Positions 47,912-58,094 of a stretch of 64,000 bases of DNA are shown here, piece after piece. The translations under genes and the position numbers were made by a program. The stretch's first letter is position 1; the number at the start of each line of letters is the position of its first letter. The notes beneath the pieces are model-generated. The model searched no databases. It was given only the letters and a program-made list of their open reading frames with translations, and was not told where the DNA came from. Origin of the DNA: Erythrobacter sp. SD-21 (GTDB taxonomy: Bacteria; Pseudomonadota; Alphaproteobacteria; Sphingomonadales; Sphingomonadaceae); assembly GCF_000181515.1 (NCBI RefSeq), contig NZ_ABCG01000001.1:248001-312000 (forward strand), in the 5' to 3' direction.

Positions 47912-48625
47912 ATGAAAATGCAGGATTTTTCGGCACATATCGAGCGGATGGAGGATTGCGAGGCAATTCTTGAATACGTATTCGCTCAGCTGCAGGAATT
48001 TGGCGCGACCTGGGTCGGGTATCATTTCAAGCCGGTCTTCGCGTCGCATACGTCTCGCCGGACCGTCATCTGGGTGCAGGGCCTCACACTTGAAGAGCAG
48101 CGGCTCTAGGTCAAAACCCTTCGTGAGAACGATCCCGTACCGGGGCTGACCTTCGCCCATGGCCCCATCTTGTGTTGGCGGAAAGCGGAAGAAATTACAC
48201 CGATGGAGGAGGATGTGAAGGCGCACCTCGACAAGCTGCGTGCGCTGGGTGTCAGGAATTGGGTCGGTTTCGCGCTCTACGGCCCCCGCAATCGGGACGC
48301 CTTCGGATCAGCCGGATTTTCGAGCGAACCTTCCGAGCTGGCAGAAGGCGTGCTCACCGCGACGCACAGCATCCTGTCGTCGGCGCACCTACAAATTTGT
48401 CGCATCATGGACAGGGCAAATCCCGAGATATCCCTGTCCCAGCGGGAAAGGCAGGTGCTGGAACTCATGGGAAGCGGCAAGACTTCAGTCGAGATCGGAA
48501 CGATCCTCGCCATATCTCCCGAAACGGTGAAGACCTATACCAAGCGGCTCTACGAAAAGCTGGAAGCGAACGACCGCGTTACGGCAACTGTGCGAGCGCT
48601 AAAGCTGGGGCTCGTCGAACTCTAG
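47912..48625 (+). pseudogene. LuxR-family transcriptional regulator interrupted by an in-frame TAG
   Basis: One frame from ATG 47912 to 48625 gives the length of a LuxR quorum-sensing type regulator (about 237 residues) but has a TAG at 48107-48109 after 'TLEEQRL'. Reading through gives 'VKTLRENDPVPGLTFAHGPI', so the frame is unbroken on both sides. The N-terminal half fits an autoinducer-binding domain. The C-terminal half has the GerE-type HTH: 'LSQRERQVLELMGSGKTSVE' and 'ISPETVKTYTKRLYEKLEAN'. No luxI-like synthase lies near, so it would be an orphan receptor. Translation restart at ATG 48203 could yield an HTH-containing fragment. A substitution error in the sequence is possible but less common than an indel error. 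Confidence 0.82.
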
Positions 48626-48631
48626 GACCCG

Positions 48632-49753
48632 TCAGCTGCCGATAAGGCCGGTGCGCGGCGCCTTGCGGTTCCAGCGATGCACCATCATCAGAATCCCGAT
48701 ACAGATCATGTTCGTCATCATCGAGCTTCCGCCATGGCTGATGAAGGGCAGCGGAATGCCGACCACGGGCGCAAAGCCCATCACCATCAGCAGGTTGATC
48801 GCGATGTAGAAGAAGATCGTCGCCGTCATGCCCGCGGCGAGCAGCTTGGAAAAACGGTCGTTGGCGCGCCTCGCCACCCTGATGCCCCACCACAGGATCG
48901 TACCGAAGCAGAAGAGAATGAACATCCCGCCGACGAAGCCCCATTCCTCGGCCATCGTGGCGAAAACGAAATCGGTGTGCGGTTCGGGAAGATAATTGAG
49001 GTGGCTTTGCGACCCTTCGTTGAAGCCCTTGCCGAACATCCCCCCCGAGCCGATGGCGATCTTGGACTGAGTGATCTGGTAGCCGTCGCCCAGCGGATCG
49101 TTCTCCGGGTCGAGGAAGGTAAGCACTCGCTTCTGCTGGTAGGGCTGGAGCCCGATGAAGAAGGCGACCGGGGCCAGCGCAATCCCCGCGACACCGGCCA
49201 TGATGAACCACCGCAGGGGCAGGCCGGCAAGAAACAGCACCACGAAGCCGCCGAAGGCGATGGCGAGCGATGTGCCGAGATCCGGCTGCAGGAGAACGAA
49301 GGCGATCGGGGCGAGAATGATGGCCCCGGCCGGCACCAGCGCGCGCCAGGTGGGCACCATTCCGACGGGAAGCCCGCCGTAATAATTGGCCAGCGCGATC
49401 ACCGCGGCCGGCTTCATCAGTTCGGAAGGCTGGATACGAATCGGCCCCACTTCGAGCCAGCGCTGGCTACCGCCGCCGACCTGGCCGACGATCTCCACCG
49501 CCATCAAAAGCAGCAGGATCACGAGATAGCCGGGGTATGTCAGCATCTGGACCGTCGGCTTGTTGAAGCGCGAGATGACGATCGCCATTGCGAAGAAGAT
49601 GGCAAAGCGGACGAGGTGCGACTTGGCATAGGCGTCGAAATTGCCTGCCGCGGCCGAAGTCAGGACCAGCGCTCCGAAAGCGATTAGGCCGAACAGCGGG
49701 AACAGCATCATCCAGGGCTGGCGCGCAACGGGAGCCGGGACGATGCCGTTCAT
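48632..49753 (-). CDS. rodA: Rod shape-determining protein RodA (SEDS glycosyltransferase)
   Basis: 373 residues from ATG at 49753 (MNGIVPAPVARQPWMMLFPL), with about ten membrane segments. SEDS hallmarks: 'WLEVGPIRIQPSELMKPAAV', 'LLQPDLGTSLAIAFGGFVVL', 'GSGGMFGKGFNEGSQSHLNY', 'LPEPHTDFVFATMAEEWGFV' and 'GIPLPFISHGGSSMMTNM'. It polymerises peptidoglycan strands of the side wall together with PBP2. The start overlaps the mrdA stop (ATGA). The annotated frame upstream is only an extension antisense-free of likeness and was not used. Last gene of mreB-mreC-mreD-mrdA-rodA. Confidence 0.95.
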   Translation of the reverse strand: MNGIVPAPVARQPWMMLFPLFGLIAFGALVLTSAAAGNFDAYAKSHLVRFAIFFAMAIVISRFNKPTVQMLTYPGYLVILLLLMAVEIVGQVGGGSQRWLEVGPIRIQPSELMKPAAVIALANYYGGLPVGMVPTWRALVPAGAIILAPIAFVLLQPDLGTSLAIAFGGFVVLFLAGLPLRWFIMAGVAGIALAPVAFFIGLQPYQQKRVLTFLDPENDPLGDGYQITQSKIAIGSGGMFGKGFNEGSQSHLNYLPEPHTDFVFATMAEEWGFVGGMFILFCFGTILWWGIRVARRANDRFSKLLAAGMTATIFFYIAINLLMVMGFAPVVGIPLPFISHGGSSMMTNMICIGILMMVHRWNRKAPRTGLIGS

Positions 49754-51876
49754 TCGGAGGTTCCACCTTGCGTTGCGGCGGGAGCCCGGGCTGAAGGGGG
49801 CGAAGTGGGTGCTGATGTCGATGCCGAACTGCTCGGCGGGCGCGAGCCCTCGTTGCGCGACGAGACGGCCTCGGCGGCCATTGCCTCGGACTGGCGCTGC
49901 GCCAGCCGGGCCTCGGCTTCGACCTGGTCGAAAATCTGCTCGGTGCGCTGCGGCACGGGCTGGACGACCTCGCCCGCCGCCGCGGCATAGGCGCGGTATT
50001 TCGCGTCCAGACGCTGCTGGGCGTTGCCGCCCCATTGCTCCTCGAGCGGGCGCAGGGCTTCCATGCCCTTCACGGGATCGAGCAGGAAGGTCATCACGTC
50101 GCGTGCGATCGGATAGGCCGAGCCTGAGCCCCCGCCATGTTCGATCACCACCGCGCCGGCGTATTTCGGTTTGTCGAACGGGGCAAAGAACACGAACAGG
50201 CCGTGGTCGCGGTATTTCCACGGGCCGGTCTTGCCGTTCGAGATGCTGAGCGAGACGACCTGTGCGGTACCCGTCTTGCCGGCCATTTGGACGCCTTCGA
50301 TAGGCAGGCGCGCACGGCCGGCGGTTCCGGGGCCGTTGACGACGTCGCTCATGGCCTTGCGGACGTAGTCGATCTCGTCGGCGCTGAAGTCGAAATGTTC
50401 GAACTCAGTTCGCGGATCGTCCATCCGCAGGTGCGGGACGACCTTGTATCCGGTTGCCAGGCGCGAGGTCATCACTGCCAGCTGGAGCGGGTTCACCAGA
50501 TAATAGCCCTGTCCGATCGATGCGTTGACGGTGTCGTAGGGCTGCCAAGCCTGATCGTATTTACGTTGTTTCCACGAGGGTTCGGGAACAGTGCCGTAGA
50601 ACTGGCTGGTGACGGGCAGGTCGAATTCCTCGCCCAGACCCATCTTGTGCGCCCATTCGGCGACTTTCTCAAAACCGATCTGCTGGGCGAAGTGGTAGAA
50701 GTAGCTGTCGCAGCTCTGGTAGATGGCCTTGGCCATGTCGACCTGGCCATGGTTGCTCCAGCAGTTGAAAAAGCGATTGCCGATCCGGCGCCCGCCGCCG
50801 CAGATGATCGTTTCCTCCGGTTTGATCCCCGCATCGAGGAAGGCCATGCAGTGCATCGGCTTGACGGTCGAACCCGGCGGGTAGAGCCCGCTCAGGACCT
50901 TATTGCGCAGCGGCACGCGCTCGTCGTCGCGCAGCATCGAATATTCGACGCGCCCGATGCCGGCCGAAAAGCTGTTGGGATCGAAGCTGGGCATGGAGGA
51001 CATGCACAGGATGTCGCCGCTTTCGCAATCCATGACGACACAGGACCCGCTCTCGAGCCCGATGCGGCGCGCAGCGTAGTCCTGGAGCGGACCGTCGATG
51101 GTCAACCGGACCGGCGCGCCCTGCTTGTCTTCGCGCGTCTCCAGGTCGCGCACGATGCGGCCCGAGGCCGTGACCTCGACGCGCCGTGCGCCGGGTTCGC
51201 CCTGCAATTCGTCCTCAAACTGAGACTCCAGCGCATCCTTGCCGATCTTGTATCCCGGCGTGATGAGGATCGGATCGGGACGCTCCTCATATTCTTCCGC
51301 CGAAGCCGGACCGACATAGCCAATCAAATGGCCGACGCTGGGCCCGGTCGGGTAGAAGCGCGAGAAGCCCCGCTGCGGAACCACGCCCGGTAAATCGGGC
51401 AGGCGAACGCTGATTGCGGCGAACTGGTCGTAATCGAGGCCGGTTGCGACCTCGATGGGCTGGAAGCCGCGCGCTTCGTCGATTCGCTTGGTTATGTCAG
51501 CAACGTTGTTCGACGAGAGATCGAGGATCTTCGCCAATTCCGTGATCGTGGCTCCCTTGTCACTTATCCGGTCGGGAATGACGTCGACACGAAAATCAGC
51601 CCGGTTCGATGCGAGGGGCGCCCCGTTCCGGTCAAGGATCCAGCCACGGCGCGGCGGGATCAACGAAAGGTTGACGCGATTGCTCTCGGATTCGAGCACC
51701 CAGCGTTCGTTCTCGGCAATGCCGATGTAGGCCATGCGTGCGGCAAGGATCGTTCCGATGCCGCCCATGCCCGCGCCGATGACGAAGGTGCGGCGATCGA
51801 AGGCGTTGTCCAGCGTGGTCTGGCTGACCAGTTCGCGCGGCTTAGCGCCTATCCGGCGGCGGCGGAACAAACCCAT
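49750..51876 (-). CDS. mrdA: Penicillin-binding protein 2 MrdA
   Basis: 708 residues from ATG at 51876 (MGLFRRRRIGAKPRELVSQT). One N-terminal membrane segment (about residues 30-52), a PBP dimer domain starting with 'LIPPRRGWILDRNGAPLASN', then the transpeptidase with SxxK in 'YPPGSTVKPMHCMAF', the SxD motif in 'YQSCDSYFYHFAQQIG' and KTG in 'MAGKTGTAQVV'. It crosslinks peptidoglycan for elongation, with RodA. The C-terminus has an extra tail of about 100 residues rich in Gln, Ala, Ser and Pro after the catalytic domain. Overlaps mreD by one base (TGATG). Confidence 0.96.
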   Translation of the reverse strand: MGLFRRRRIGAKPRELVSQTTLDNAFDRRTFVIGAGMGGIGTILAARMAYIGIAENERWVLESESNRVNLSLIPPRRGWILDRNGAPLASNRADFRVDVIPDRISDKGATITELAKILDLSSNNVADITKRIDEARGFQPIEVATGLDYDQFAAISVRLPDLPGVVPQRGFSRFYPTGPSVGHLIGYVGPASAEEYEERPDPILITPGYKIGKDALESQFEDELQGEPGARRVEVTASGRIVRDLETREDKQGAPVRLTIDGPLQDYAARRIGLESGSCVVMDCESGDILCMSSMPSFDPNSFSAGIGRVEYSMLRDDERVPLRNKVLSGLYPPGSTVKPMHCMAFLDAGIKPEETIICGGGRRIGNRFFNCWSNHGQVDMAKAIYQSCDSYFYHFAQQIGFEKVAEWAHKMGLGEEFDLPVTSQFYGTVPEPSWKQRKYDQAWQPYDTVNASIGQGYYLVNPLQLAVMTSRLATGYKVVPHLRMDDPRTEFEHFDFSADEIDYVRKAMSDVVNGPGTAGRARLPIEGVQMAGKTGTAQVVSLSISNGKTGPWKYRDHGLFVFFAPFDKPKYAGAVVIEHGGGSGSAYPIARDVMTFLLDPVKGMEALRPLEEQWGGNAQQRLDAKYRAYAAAAGEVVQPVPQRTEQIFDQVEAEARLAQRQSEAMAAEAVSSRNEGSRPPSSSASTSAPTSPPSARAPAATQGGTSE

Positions 51877-52427
51877 CAGACACGTCTCCAGCGGCGCAGG
51901 CGCAATTCGTCGAGCCGGGCGACGAAGCGGGCAATGACAGGGAACAGGAGAACAGTAAGCACGAGTTGCGGCACGATTGCGACGAGAGCTGGTAGGGTGG
52001 GGGAGGCCCCCGAAAGGAGCCACCCTGTCACCAGATACAGGGTCGAGAGTATACCAGCCGTGAACCAGTCCTGCCAGAAAGCTCGCCAGGGCCAGCGCAT
52101 CTCGACTAGTTCGATCACCAGGAGCGTCACTGACCACGTCAGGATCGCAAAGCCGAAGGGCTGGCCGCTGTAGAGATCGTCGAACAGGCCGAGGGGGAAA
52201 CCGGCCCAGACCGGCAGCAGGCCAGGCCTCACGAGCCTCCAACTGAGGAGCAGCAGGAAACCGAGCGGAGGCACCATGGGCAGTGCCGCCGCGATGGCCA
52301 GCATGGGCAGCAAAGATCCGAGCAGGATCGAGGCCCAAGGAATGATGTTGGCGAGCAGCGGCGAGTGGGAACGGTTTATGCGACTGCCATAGGCATCGCT
52401 GCGGGCACGCGGTTCGATACGGTCCAT
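51876..52427 (-). CDS. mreD: Rod shape-determining protein MreD
   Basis: 183 residues with about five hydrophobic segments: 'IPWASILLGSLLPMLAIAAA', 'PPLGFLLLLSWRLVRPGLLP', 'ILTWSVTLLVIELVEMR', 'FTAGILSTLYLVTGWLL' and 'PALVAIVPQLVLTVLLFPVI'. 'WAGFPLGLFDDLYSGQPFGF' is the MreD-type conserved motif. Integral part of the elongasome linking MreC to the synthases. It lies exactly between mreC and mrdA with one-base overlaps at both ends, so the four reading frames are tightly coupled. Confidence 0.92.
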   Translation of the reverse strand: MDRIEPRARSDAYGSRINRSHSPLLANIIPWASILLGSLLPMLAIAAALPMVPPLGFLLLLSWRLVRPGLLPVWAGFPLGLFDDLYSGQPFGFAILTWSVTLLVIELVEMRWPWRAFWQDWFTAGILSTLYLVTGWLLSGASPTLPALVAIVPQLVLTVLLFPVIARFVARLDELRLRRWRRV

Positions 52428-53317
52428 CAGTCGCCCAGTTCCTCTTCGACGGGCGTGCCCGCACCGATGGCGGCCTCGGGTTCGAAGATGGGTTCCACGG
52501 CGACGAAATCGGTCGCGGCCGGATCGCTGACGATGCGCGCGAGGCCGCCGTCATCCGCCAGCTCGGTCACGATGGCGACCGCGATACCCGGCGGATAATA
52601 TCCGCCCGCGCCGCTGGTGACGAAGAGATCGCCGGGTTGCAGCGGATTGATGCCCAGATTGATGAGCTTGATCCGCAGGAGGCTGTCGCCGCGTCCTTCG
52701 GCAAAGGCCACGGTTTCGTCACCCGCCCGGCGCACGGGAAGGACACTCTCGCTGTCGGTGAGGAGCAGGACGCGGGAGGAGGAGTTGCCGGTTTCGAGGA
52801 TACGTCCAACCACGCCGCGCGGGCTGCGTACCGGCATGCCCACAGTGACCCCGTCGTCGGACCCGGCGCCGAGATAGGCGAAGCGGCGCGTGCTCGACGC
52901 TGTGGAGCCAACGAGGCGCGCCACCGCGACCGGCGTGCGATCCTTGTCCTGCAATTCGAGCAGGCCCTTGAGACGCACGTTTTCCTGCCGTAGCGCCTCG
53001 GCCTCGGCTAGGCGAATGCGGGCAAGTTCCATTTCGCGCTTCAGTTCGGCGTTCTTCGATCCGGCGCGGTAGTAGCCGCTGATCGAATCCCACAGCGATT
53101 TGGAACCGGTCCGCGCCGCAGCCACGGTTTCGGTGGCGGGGGTTGCCGCGTCCTGCGCCGCTCCGCGCGGACCGCCGAACAGATCGGGCTGGAAGAGGGA
53201 AACGCCGAGAAGAACGGCACCGATGAGCGCACCGGCACCGGCCACGATGTAACCCGTGAACAGATTATATTGCGCCCGCTTGGAATAGCTGGAGCGCCGC
53301 TGGCCACTCGGCGCCAT
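52427..53317 (-). CDS. mreC: Cell shape-determining protein MreC
   Basis: 296 residues. A short cytoplasmic start (MAPSGQRRSSYSKRAQYNLF), one membrane segment (about residues 24-45), a periplasmic coiled coil ('GSKNAELKREMELARIRLAE', 'ALRQENVRLKGLLELQD') and the beta domain with 'VTVGMPVRSPRGVVGRILET', 'SSRVLLLTDSESVLPVRRAG' and 'LQPGDLFVTSGAGGYYPPGI'. It scaffolds PBP2 and RodA in the periplasm. It follows mreB by 12 bases. Confidence 0.95.
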   Translation of the reverse strand: MAPSGQRRSSYSKRAQYNLFTGYIVAGAGALIGAVLLGVSLFQPDLFGGPRGAAQDAATPATETVAAARTGSKSLWDSISGYYRAGSKNAELKREMELARIRLAEAEALRQENVRLKGLLELQDKDRTPVAVARLVGSTASSTRRFAYLGAGSDDGVTVGMPVRSPRGVVGRILETGNSSSRVLLLTDSESVLPVRRAGDETVAFAEGRGDSLLRIKLINLGINPLQPGDLFVTSGAGGYYPPGIAVAIVTELADDGGLARIVSDPAATDFVAVEPIFEPEAAIGAGTPVEEELGD

Positions 53318-53329
53318 TGCCGTACCCCC

Positions 53330-54463
<1,134 letters not shown>

Positions 54464-54570
54464 TTAGCTTTATTACGCGCGGAAAGCCAAAAATTTCCTC
54501 ACGGCTTGCGGGGGATAGGCTAACAAGTTGCCTCGGATTCCTCGCGCTTCGTCGCTATGCTTGCCGGTCC

Positions 54571-56373
54571 ATGCCCGAAATACGCCGCCTCCCCGACACA
54601 TTGGTCAACCGCATCGCCGCCGGCGAGGTGGTCGAACGCCCCTCTTCCGCGCTCAAGGAACTGGTCGAAAACGCCATCGACGCGGGCGCGTCGCGGATCG
54701 CGGTGAAGCTGGTCGAAGGCGGGCTGACCAGCCTCGAAGTGACCGATGACGGTTGCGGCATGAACCCTGACGAAATGGCGCTCGCGCTCGAGCGGCACGC
54801 GACGTCGAAACTGCCCGACGAGGCGATCGAACAGGTCGCAACGCTGGGCTTTCGCGGCGAAGCGCTGCCGAGCATCGCCAGCGTGGCGCGGTTCACGCTC
54901 GAGAGCCGTCCGCGGGGTGCGGAGCAGGGCTGGAAACGTGTGGTCGATCACGGCGAGCTGGTGGCCGAGGGCCCCGCTGCCCTGCCGCCGGGAACCCGGG
55001 TGCGGGTGGAGAACCTTTTCGCCAAGATTCCCGCGCGCCGCAAGTTCCTGCGCACGCCGCGCAGCGAATACGCCGCCTGTCTCGACGTGGTGAAACGCCT
55101 TGCCATGGCGCGGCCCGATGTCGCGATCACGCTGGACCATGGCGATCGCCGCATTCTTGGCCTGCAGGGCGGGGAAGGGCTGGCCAACCGTGTCGCGCAG
55201 GTCGTGGCGCGCGAGTTGAAGGAGAACGGGGTCGCAATCGATCTCGACCGCGGGACCATGCGCCTTACCGGCATTGCGGGCCTGCCGACCTACAACCGCG
55301 GGATTGCTGATCACCAGTATCTTTTCGTTAACGGCCGTCCGGTGAAGGACCGGCTGCTGACCGGCGCGGTTCGCGGTGCCTATTCCGATATGCTCGCGCG
55401 CGACCGGCACGCGGTGCTCGCCCTGTTCCTCGTCCTGCCGCCTGAAATGGTGGATGTGAACGTCCATCCGGCCAAGACCGAGGTGCGTTTCCGGGATTCC
55501 CAGGCGGTGCGCGGTTTCATCGTGTCGGGGCTCAGGAACGCTCTGGCGACCGGCGACAAGCGCAGCGCGCAAACGCCCGACGCCTCCGCGATGTCGCGCT
55601 GGCAGCAGGAGCCCGTCCGCGAGGAGCCAGCCCCGGCGCTCCGCTCGATTTTCGAGGGGCGCGACTGGTCGACACCGCAGACGCGTGTGTCCGAGGCAGG
55701 TGCGGCGTGGCGCGGCTATGAGGCCGAGGTCATGGCCGAACCGCGCGGCCGCGCCGAGGAAGCCGCCCCCGCCCCTGCGGCAGAGCAGGACTATCCGCTC
55801 GGCGTGGCGCGTGGGCAGGTGGCGAATACCTATATCGTGGCCGAGGCGAAGGACGGGTTGGTCCTCGTTGACCAGCACGCCGCGCACGAACGGCTCGTGC
55901 TCGAACGGCTGAAGGCGGCGGGCGCGGAAGAGGCGGTGGCGCGCAGCCAGGCGCTGCTGATCCCCGAAGTGGTCGAACTGGAAGAGACCAGCTGCGACCG
56001 CCTGGAAGAGGCCGCCGACACACTGGCCAAGCATGGACTGGCCATCGAACGGTTCGGCCCGTCCGCCATGCTTGTGCGAAGCCTGCCGCACGCCATCGCG
56101 CGCACCGATCCCGAAAAGCTGCTGCGCGATATCGACGACGACCTCGCCCTCAATGGCGAGGCCCTGCATCTCGGCGAGAAGCTCGACCTCGTGCTCGCCA
56201 CCATGGCCTGCCACGGCTCGGTCAGGGCAGGGCGCACCTTGCGCGTCGACGAAATGAACGCGCTGCTGCGCGAAATGGAGCGCACGCCGCGCTCGGGCCA
56301 GTGCAACCACGGTCGTCCGACATGGGTTAAACTCTCGATGGAAGACGTCGAGAAACTGTTCGGGAGGCATTGA
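54571..56373 (+). CDS. mutL: DNA mismatch repair protein MutL (with endonuclease motif)
   Basis: 600 residues from ATG at 54571 (MPEIRRLPDTLVNRIAAGEV). GHKL ATPase motifs: 'ELVENAIDAGASRIAVKLVE', 'VTDDGCGMNPDEM', 'RHATSKL' and 'LGFRGEALPSIASVARF'. 'MVDVNVHPAKTEVRF' closes the N-terminal half. The C-terminal dimer domain has the metal-binding endonuclease motif DQHA(x)2E(x)4E in 'VLVDQHAAHERLVLE', and 'ACHGSVRAG' and 'CNHGRPTWVKLS'. So strand nicking by MutL is expected, consistent with species lacking MutH. The frame is open further 5' but without likeness. Confidence 0.96.
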   Translation: MPEIRRLPDTLVNRIAAGEVVERPSSALKELVENAIDAGASRIAVKLVEGGLTSLEVTDDGCGMNPDEMALALERHATSKLPDEAIEQVATLGFRGEALPSIASVARFTLESRPRGAEQGWKRVVDHGELVAEGPAALPPGTRVRVENLFAKIPARRKFLRTPRSEYAACLDVVKRLAMARPDVAITLDHGDRRILGLQGGEGLANRVAQVVARELKENGVAIDLDRGTMRLTGIAGLPTYNRGIADHQYLFVNGRPVKDRLLTGAVRGAYSDMLARDRHAVLALFLVLPPEMVDVNVHPAKTEVRFRDSQAVRGFIVSGLRNALATGDKRSAQTPDASAMSRWQQEPVREEPAPALRSIFEGRDWSTPQTRVSEAGAAWRGYEAEVMAEPRGRAEEAAPAPAAEQDYPLGVARGQVANTYIVAEAKDGLVLVDQHAAHERLVLERLKAAGAEEAVARSQALLIPEVVELEETSCDRLEEAADTLAKHGLAIERFGPSAMLVRSLPHAIARTDPEKLLRDIDDDLALNGEALHLGEKLDLVLATMACHGSVRAGRTLRVDEMNALLREMERTPRSGQCNHGRPTWVKLSMEDVEKLFGRH

Positions 56374-56867
56374 TGCGTTGGTTACCAGTCCTTGCCCTTG
56401 TCGCTTTATCAGCCTGCGACAGCACTACGCCGGCCAAGGAAGAGGCTGCGCGTCAGGCCGACGTGGCAGAGGTCGAGGCCAATCAGGAGTCTCCGCCCGA
56501 GGAGCTTGTGCTCGATCCGATCCGCTATCCCGAGATCGAGAAGCACAACCTGTATGGCGCCGGGTGCAGCTTTGCGCCCGATGGCGGCGGGTTGGGCGCG
56601 GTGGCTCTGGCGATGGCGGACGAAGGCTACCTGATCCGCAACGGCGAATTGCTTACGCTGGCGGCAGACAAGGGAAGCAAGGAAATGCCCTACCTCGCGC
56701 GGCGGAAATACGATGGCCGCGAGTATTCCTTCACTCTCGATCTTGACGAGGCCGGGGGCGAGCAGAGCGGTTACGAGACCACCGACTATCGCGGCACGCT
56801 AACCGTGCGCGACGGCAACGACCGGGTGCTTTACCAGGCCGAAGGGCTCACCCAGTGCGGCGCGTGA
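56373..56867 (+). CDS. Lipoprotein of unknown function
   Basis: 164 residues from ATG at 56373, overlapping the mutL stop by one base (TGATG). Signal peptide with lipobox (WLPVLALVALSAC), then an acidic linker (KEEAARQADVAEVEANQESP) and a compact domain: 'RYPEIEKHNLYGAGCSFAPD', 'GGLGAVALAMADEGYLIRNG', 'GREYSFTLDLDEAGGEQSGY' and 'YRGTLTVRDGNDRVLYQAEG'. Two Cys (GCSFA, LTQCGA). Not recognised; the pattern resembles small beta-rich lipoproteins. Translationally coupled to mutL, which need not imply a shared role. Confidence 0.7.
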   Translation: MRWLPVLALVALSACDSTTPAKEEAARQADVAEVEANQESPPEELVLDPIRYPEIEKHNLYGAGCSFAPDGGGLGAVALAMADEGYLIRNGELLTLAADKGSKEMPYLARRKYDGREYSFTLDLDEAGGEQSGYETTDYRGTLTVRDGNDRVLYQAEGLTQCGA

Positions 56868-56868
56868 C

Positions 56869-57327
56869 CTAGTCCGTTCCGCCCGGTTCGCGGGTGCGGA
56901 TCAGTGCGTTCGAGACCATTTCCAAAACAATCTCGTCGTTCTGGTTGAAGGTACGGATGCGGCTCTTGAAAATGCCCATCTCGGGGCGCGAGGCGCTGCG
57001 GCGTTTCTCGATGATCTTGGTCTCGCAGCGCAGCGTGTCCCCGGGATAGACCGGCTTCTTCCAGCGTAGCTGGTCGACTCCGGGCGAGCCAAGACCTGCG
57101 GATTTCTCGTTCATCATGTTTTCGACCATCATGCGCATTGTCATCGAACAGGTGTGCCAGCCGCTGGCCGAGACCTTGCCGAAATGCGTCTGCGCGGCGG
57201 CCTCGTCCGAGAGGTGGAAGGGCTGCGGGTCGTATTTAGAGGCAAACTCGATCACCTCTTCGCGCGTGACTTCATACCCGCCGAAACTGCGGGTCATGCC
57301 GATCTCGAGATCTTCGTAGAATATCAT
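56869..57327 (-). CDS. MaoC family dehydratase
   Basis: 152 residues with a single hot-dog fold. 'YEDLEIGMTRSFGGYEVTRE', 'FASKYDPQPFHLSDEAAAQT' (active-site Asp and His of R-hydratases), 'GKVSASGWHTCSMTMRMMVE' and 'GVDQLRWKKPVYPGDTLRCE' match MaoC-like enzymes. It should hydrate or dehydrate an (R)-3-hydroxyacyl-CoA or ACP; the exact substrate is not known. Tail to tail with the lipoprotein gene and 15 bases after the glutaredoxin-MauE gene on the same strand. Confidence 0.88.
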   Translation of the reverse strand: MIFYEDLEIGMTRSFGGYEVTREEVIEFASKYDPQPFHLSDEAAAQTHFGKVSASGWHTCSMTMRMMVENMMNEKSAGLGSPGVDQLRWKKPVYPGDTLRCETKIIEKRRSASRPEMGIFKSRIRTFNQNDEIVLEMVSNALIRTREPGGTD

Positions 57328-57342
57328 GGCCTCGTGCTTGGA

Positions 57343-58083
57343 CTAGACCATGGGGCGGAGCAACATCCAAATCGCCATGCCGATCATGGCAAGATTCTCC
57401 GTCAGCGATACGAAGCCCAGAGGGACGTTGGCGCTTCCGCCGACGCAGGCGCACTTGATCGAACGCTTCTGGACGTAGACCGCGTAAAACACGCTCACCG
57501 CGCCCACCGTGCCGATGAAGAGTGCAATCGGGATCGATAGCCATGGTAGAATTCGTCCGGCCATGAGTACGGCAGCCGTCGCCTCCAGGAAGGGGTAGGC
57601 GTAGGCATAGGGGACCCAGCGTTTGCCCAGCAGGTCGTAGCCCACGAACATGGTCGAAAATTGCTCGACGTCCTGCAGCTTGAGCATGGCCAGCATCGCC
57701 ATGGAAAGCGCCACGAACCATTCGGCAGCGCGGATGGTCAGCGGTGAGCCGTAGACGAAAATGCTGAGGGCGATGGCCAGCGCGGCACCCACCGCGAAAA
57801 CGGCAAGGACCGGCGTGTAGCTCGTGTCGCTGGCCGTTTCCTTGTCGTAATCGAAATGCTTGCGCAAGTCTGTGTAGCCGCCGATCCGCTGGCCTTCGAT
57901 GAAGCTTTGTGGGGTCGTCTTGACGCCGTACTTTTCCTTGAAGGCATCGGTCGCTTCGCGCGTGGTAAGCGGGTGGTCCTCGACCGTGTAGCCCTCGCGC
58001 TCGAGCAGCCATCTGGATTTGATGCCGTAGGGACAGACATGCCTGTCCATCACCATGCGGTAGAGTCTCGCAGTCTTGGGCAT
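57343..58083 (-). CDS. Glutaredoxin domain fused to a MauE/DoxX-like membrane protein
   Basis: 246 residues. The first 80 are glutaredoxin-like: 'MVMDRHVCPYGIKSRWLLER' has a CPYG-type active site with a single Cys, then 'VKTTPQSFIEGQRIGGYTDL' (the TTPQ cis-Pro and GG glutathione-binding parts). The rest has four hydrophobic segments in MauE/DoxX fashion ('GAALAIALSIFVYG', 'WFVALSMAMLAMLKLQDVEQ', 'YAYPFLEATAAVLMAGRILP') and a CxC (IKCACVGGSANVPLG) near the end. Probably a thiol-redox protein of the inner membrane. A palindrome like CsoR-family operators lies just upstream. Start could also be ATG ten or twelve codons later. Confidence 0.82.
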   Translation of the reverse strand: MPKTARLYRMVMDRHVCPYGIKSRWLLEREGYTVEDHPLTTREATDAFKEKYGVKTTPQSFIEGQRIGGYTDLRKHFDYDKETASDTSYTPVLAVFAVGAALAIALSIFVYGSPLTIRAAEWFVALSMAMLAMLKLQDVEQFSTMFVGYDLLGKRWVPYAYAYPFLEATAAVLMAGRILPWLSIPIALFIGTVGAVSVFYAVYVQKRSIKCACVGGSANVPLGFVSLTENLAMIGMAIWMLLRPMV

Positions 58084-58094
58084 GGCTGTCAGCT

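Noticed and set aside
54520..56370. 616-codon frame antisense to mutL
   Set aside because: mutL carries all family motifs on the plus strand; the antisense frame has only shadow-type composition rich in Arg, His and Gln.
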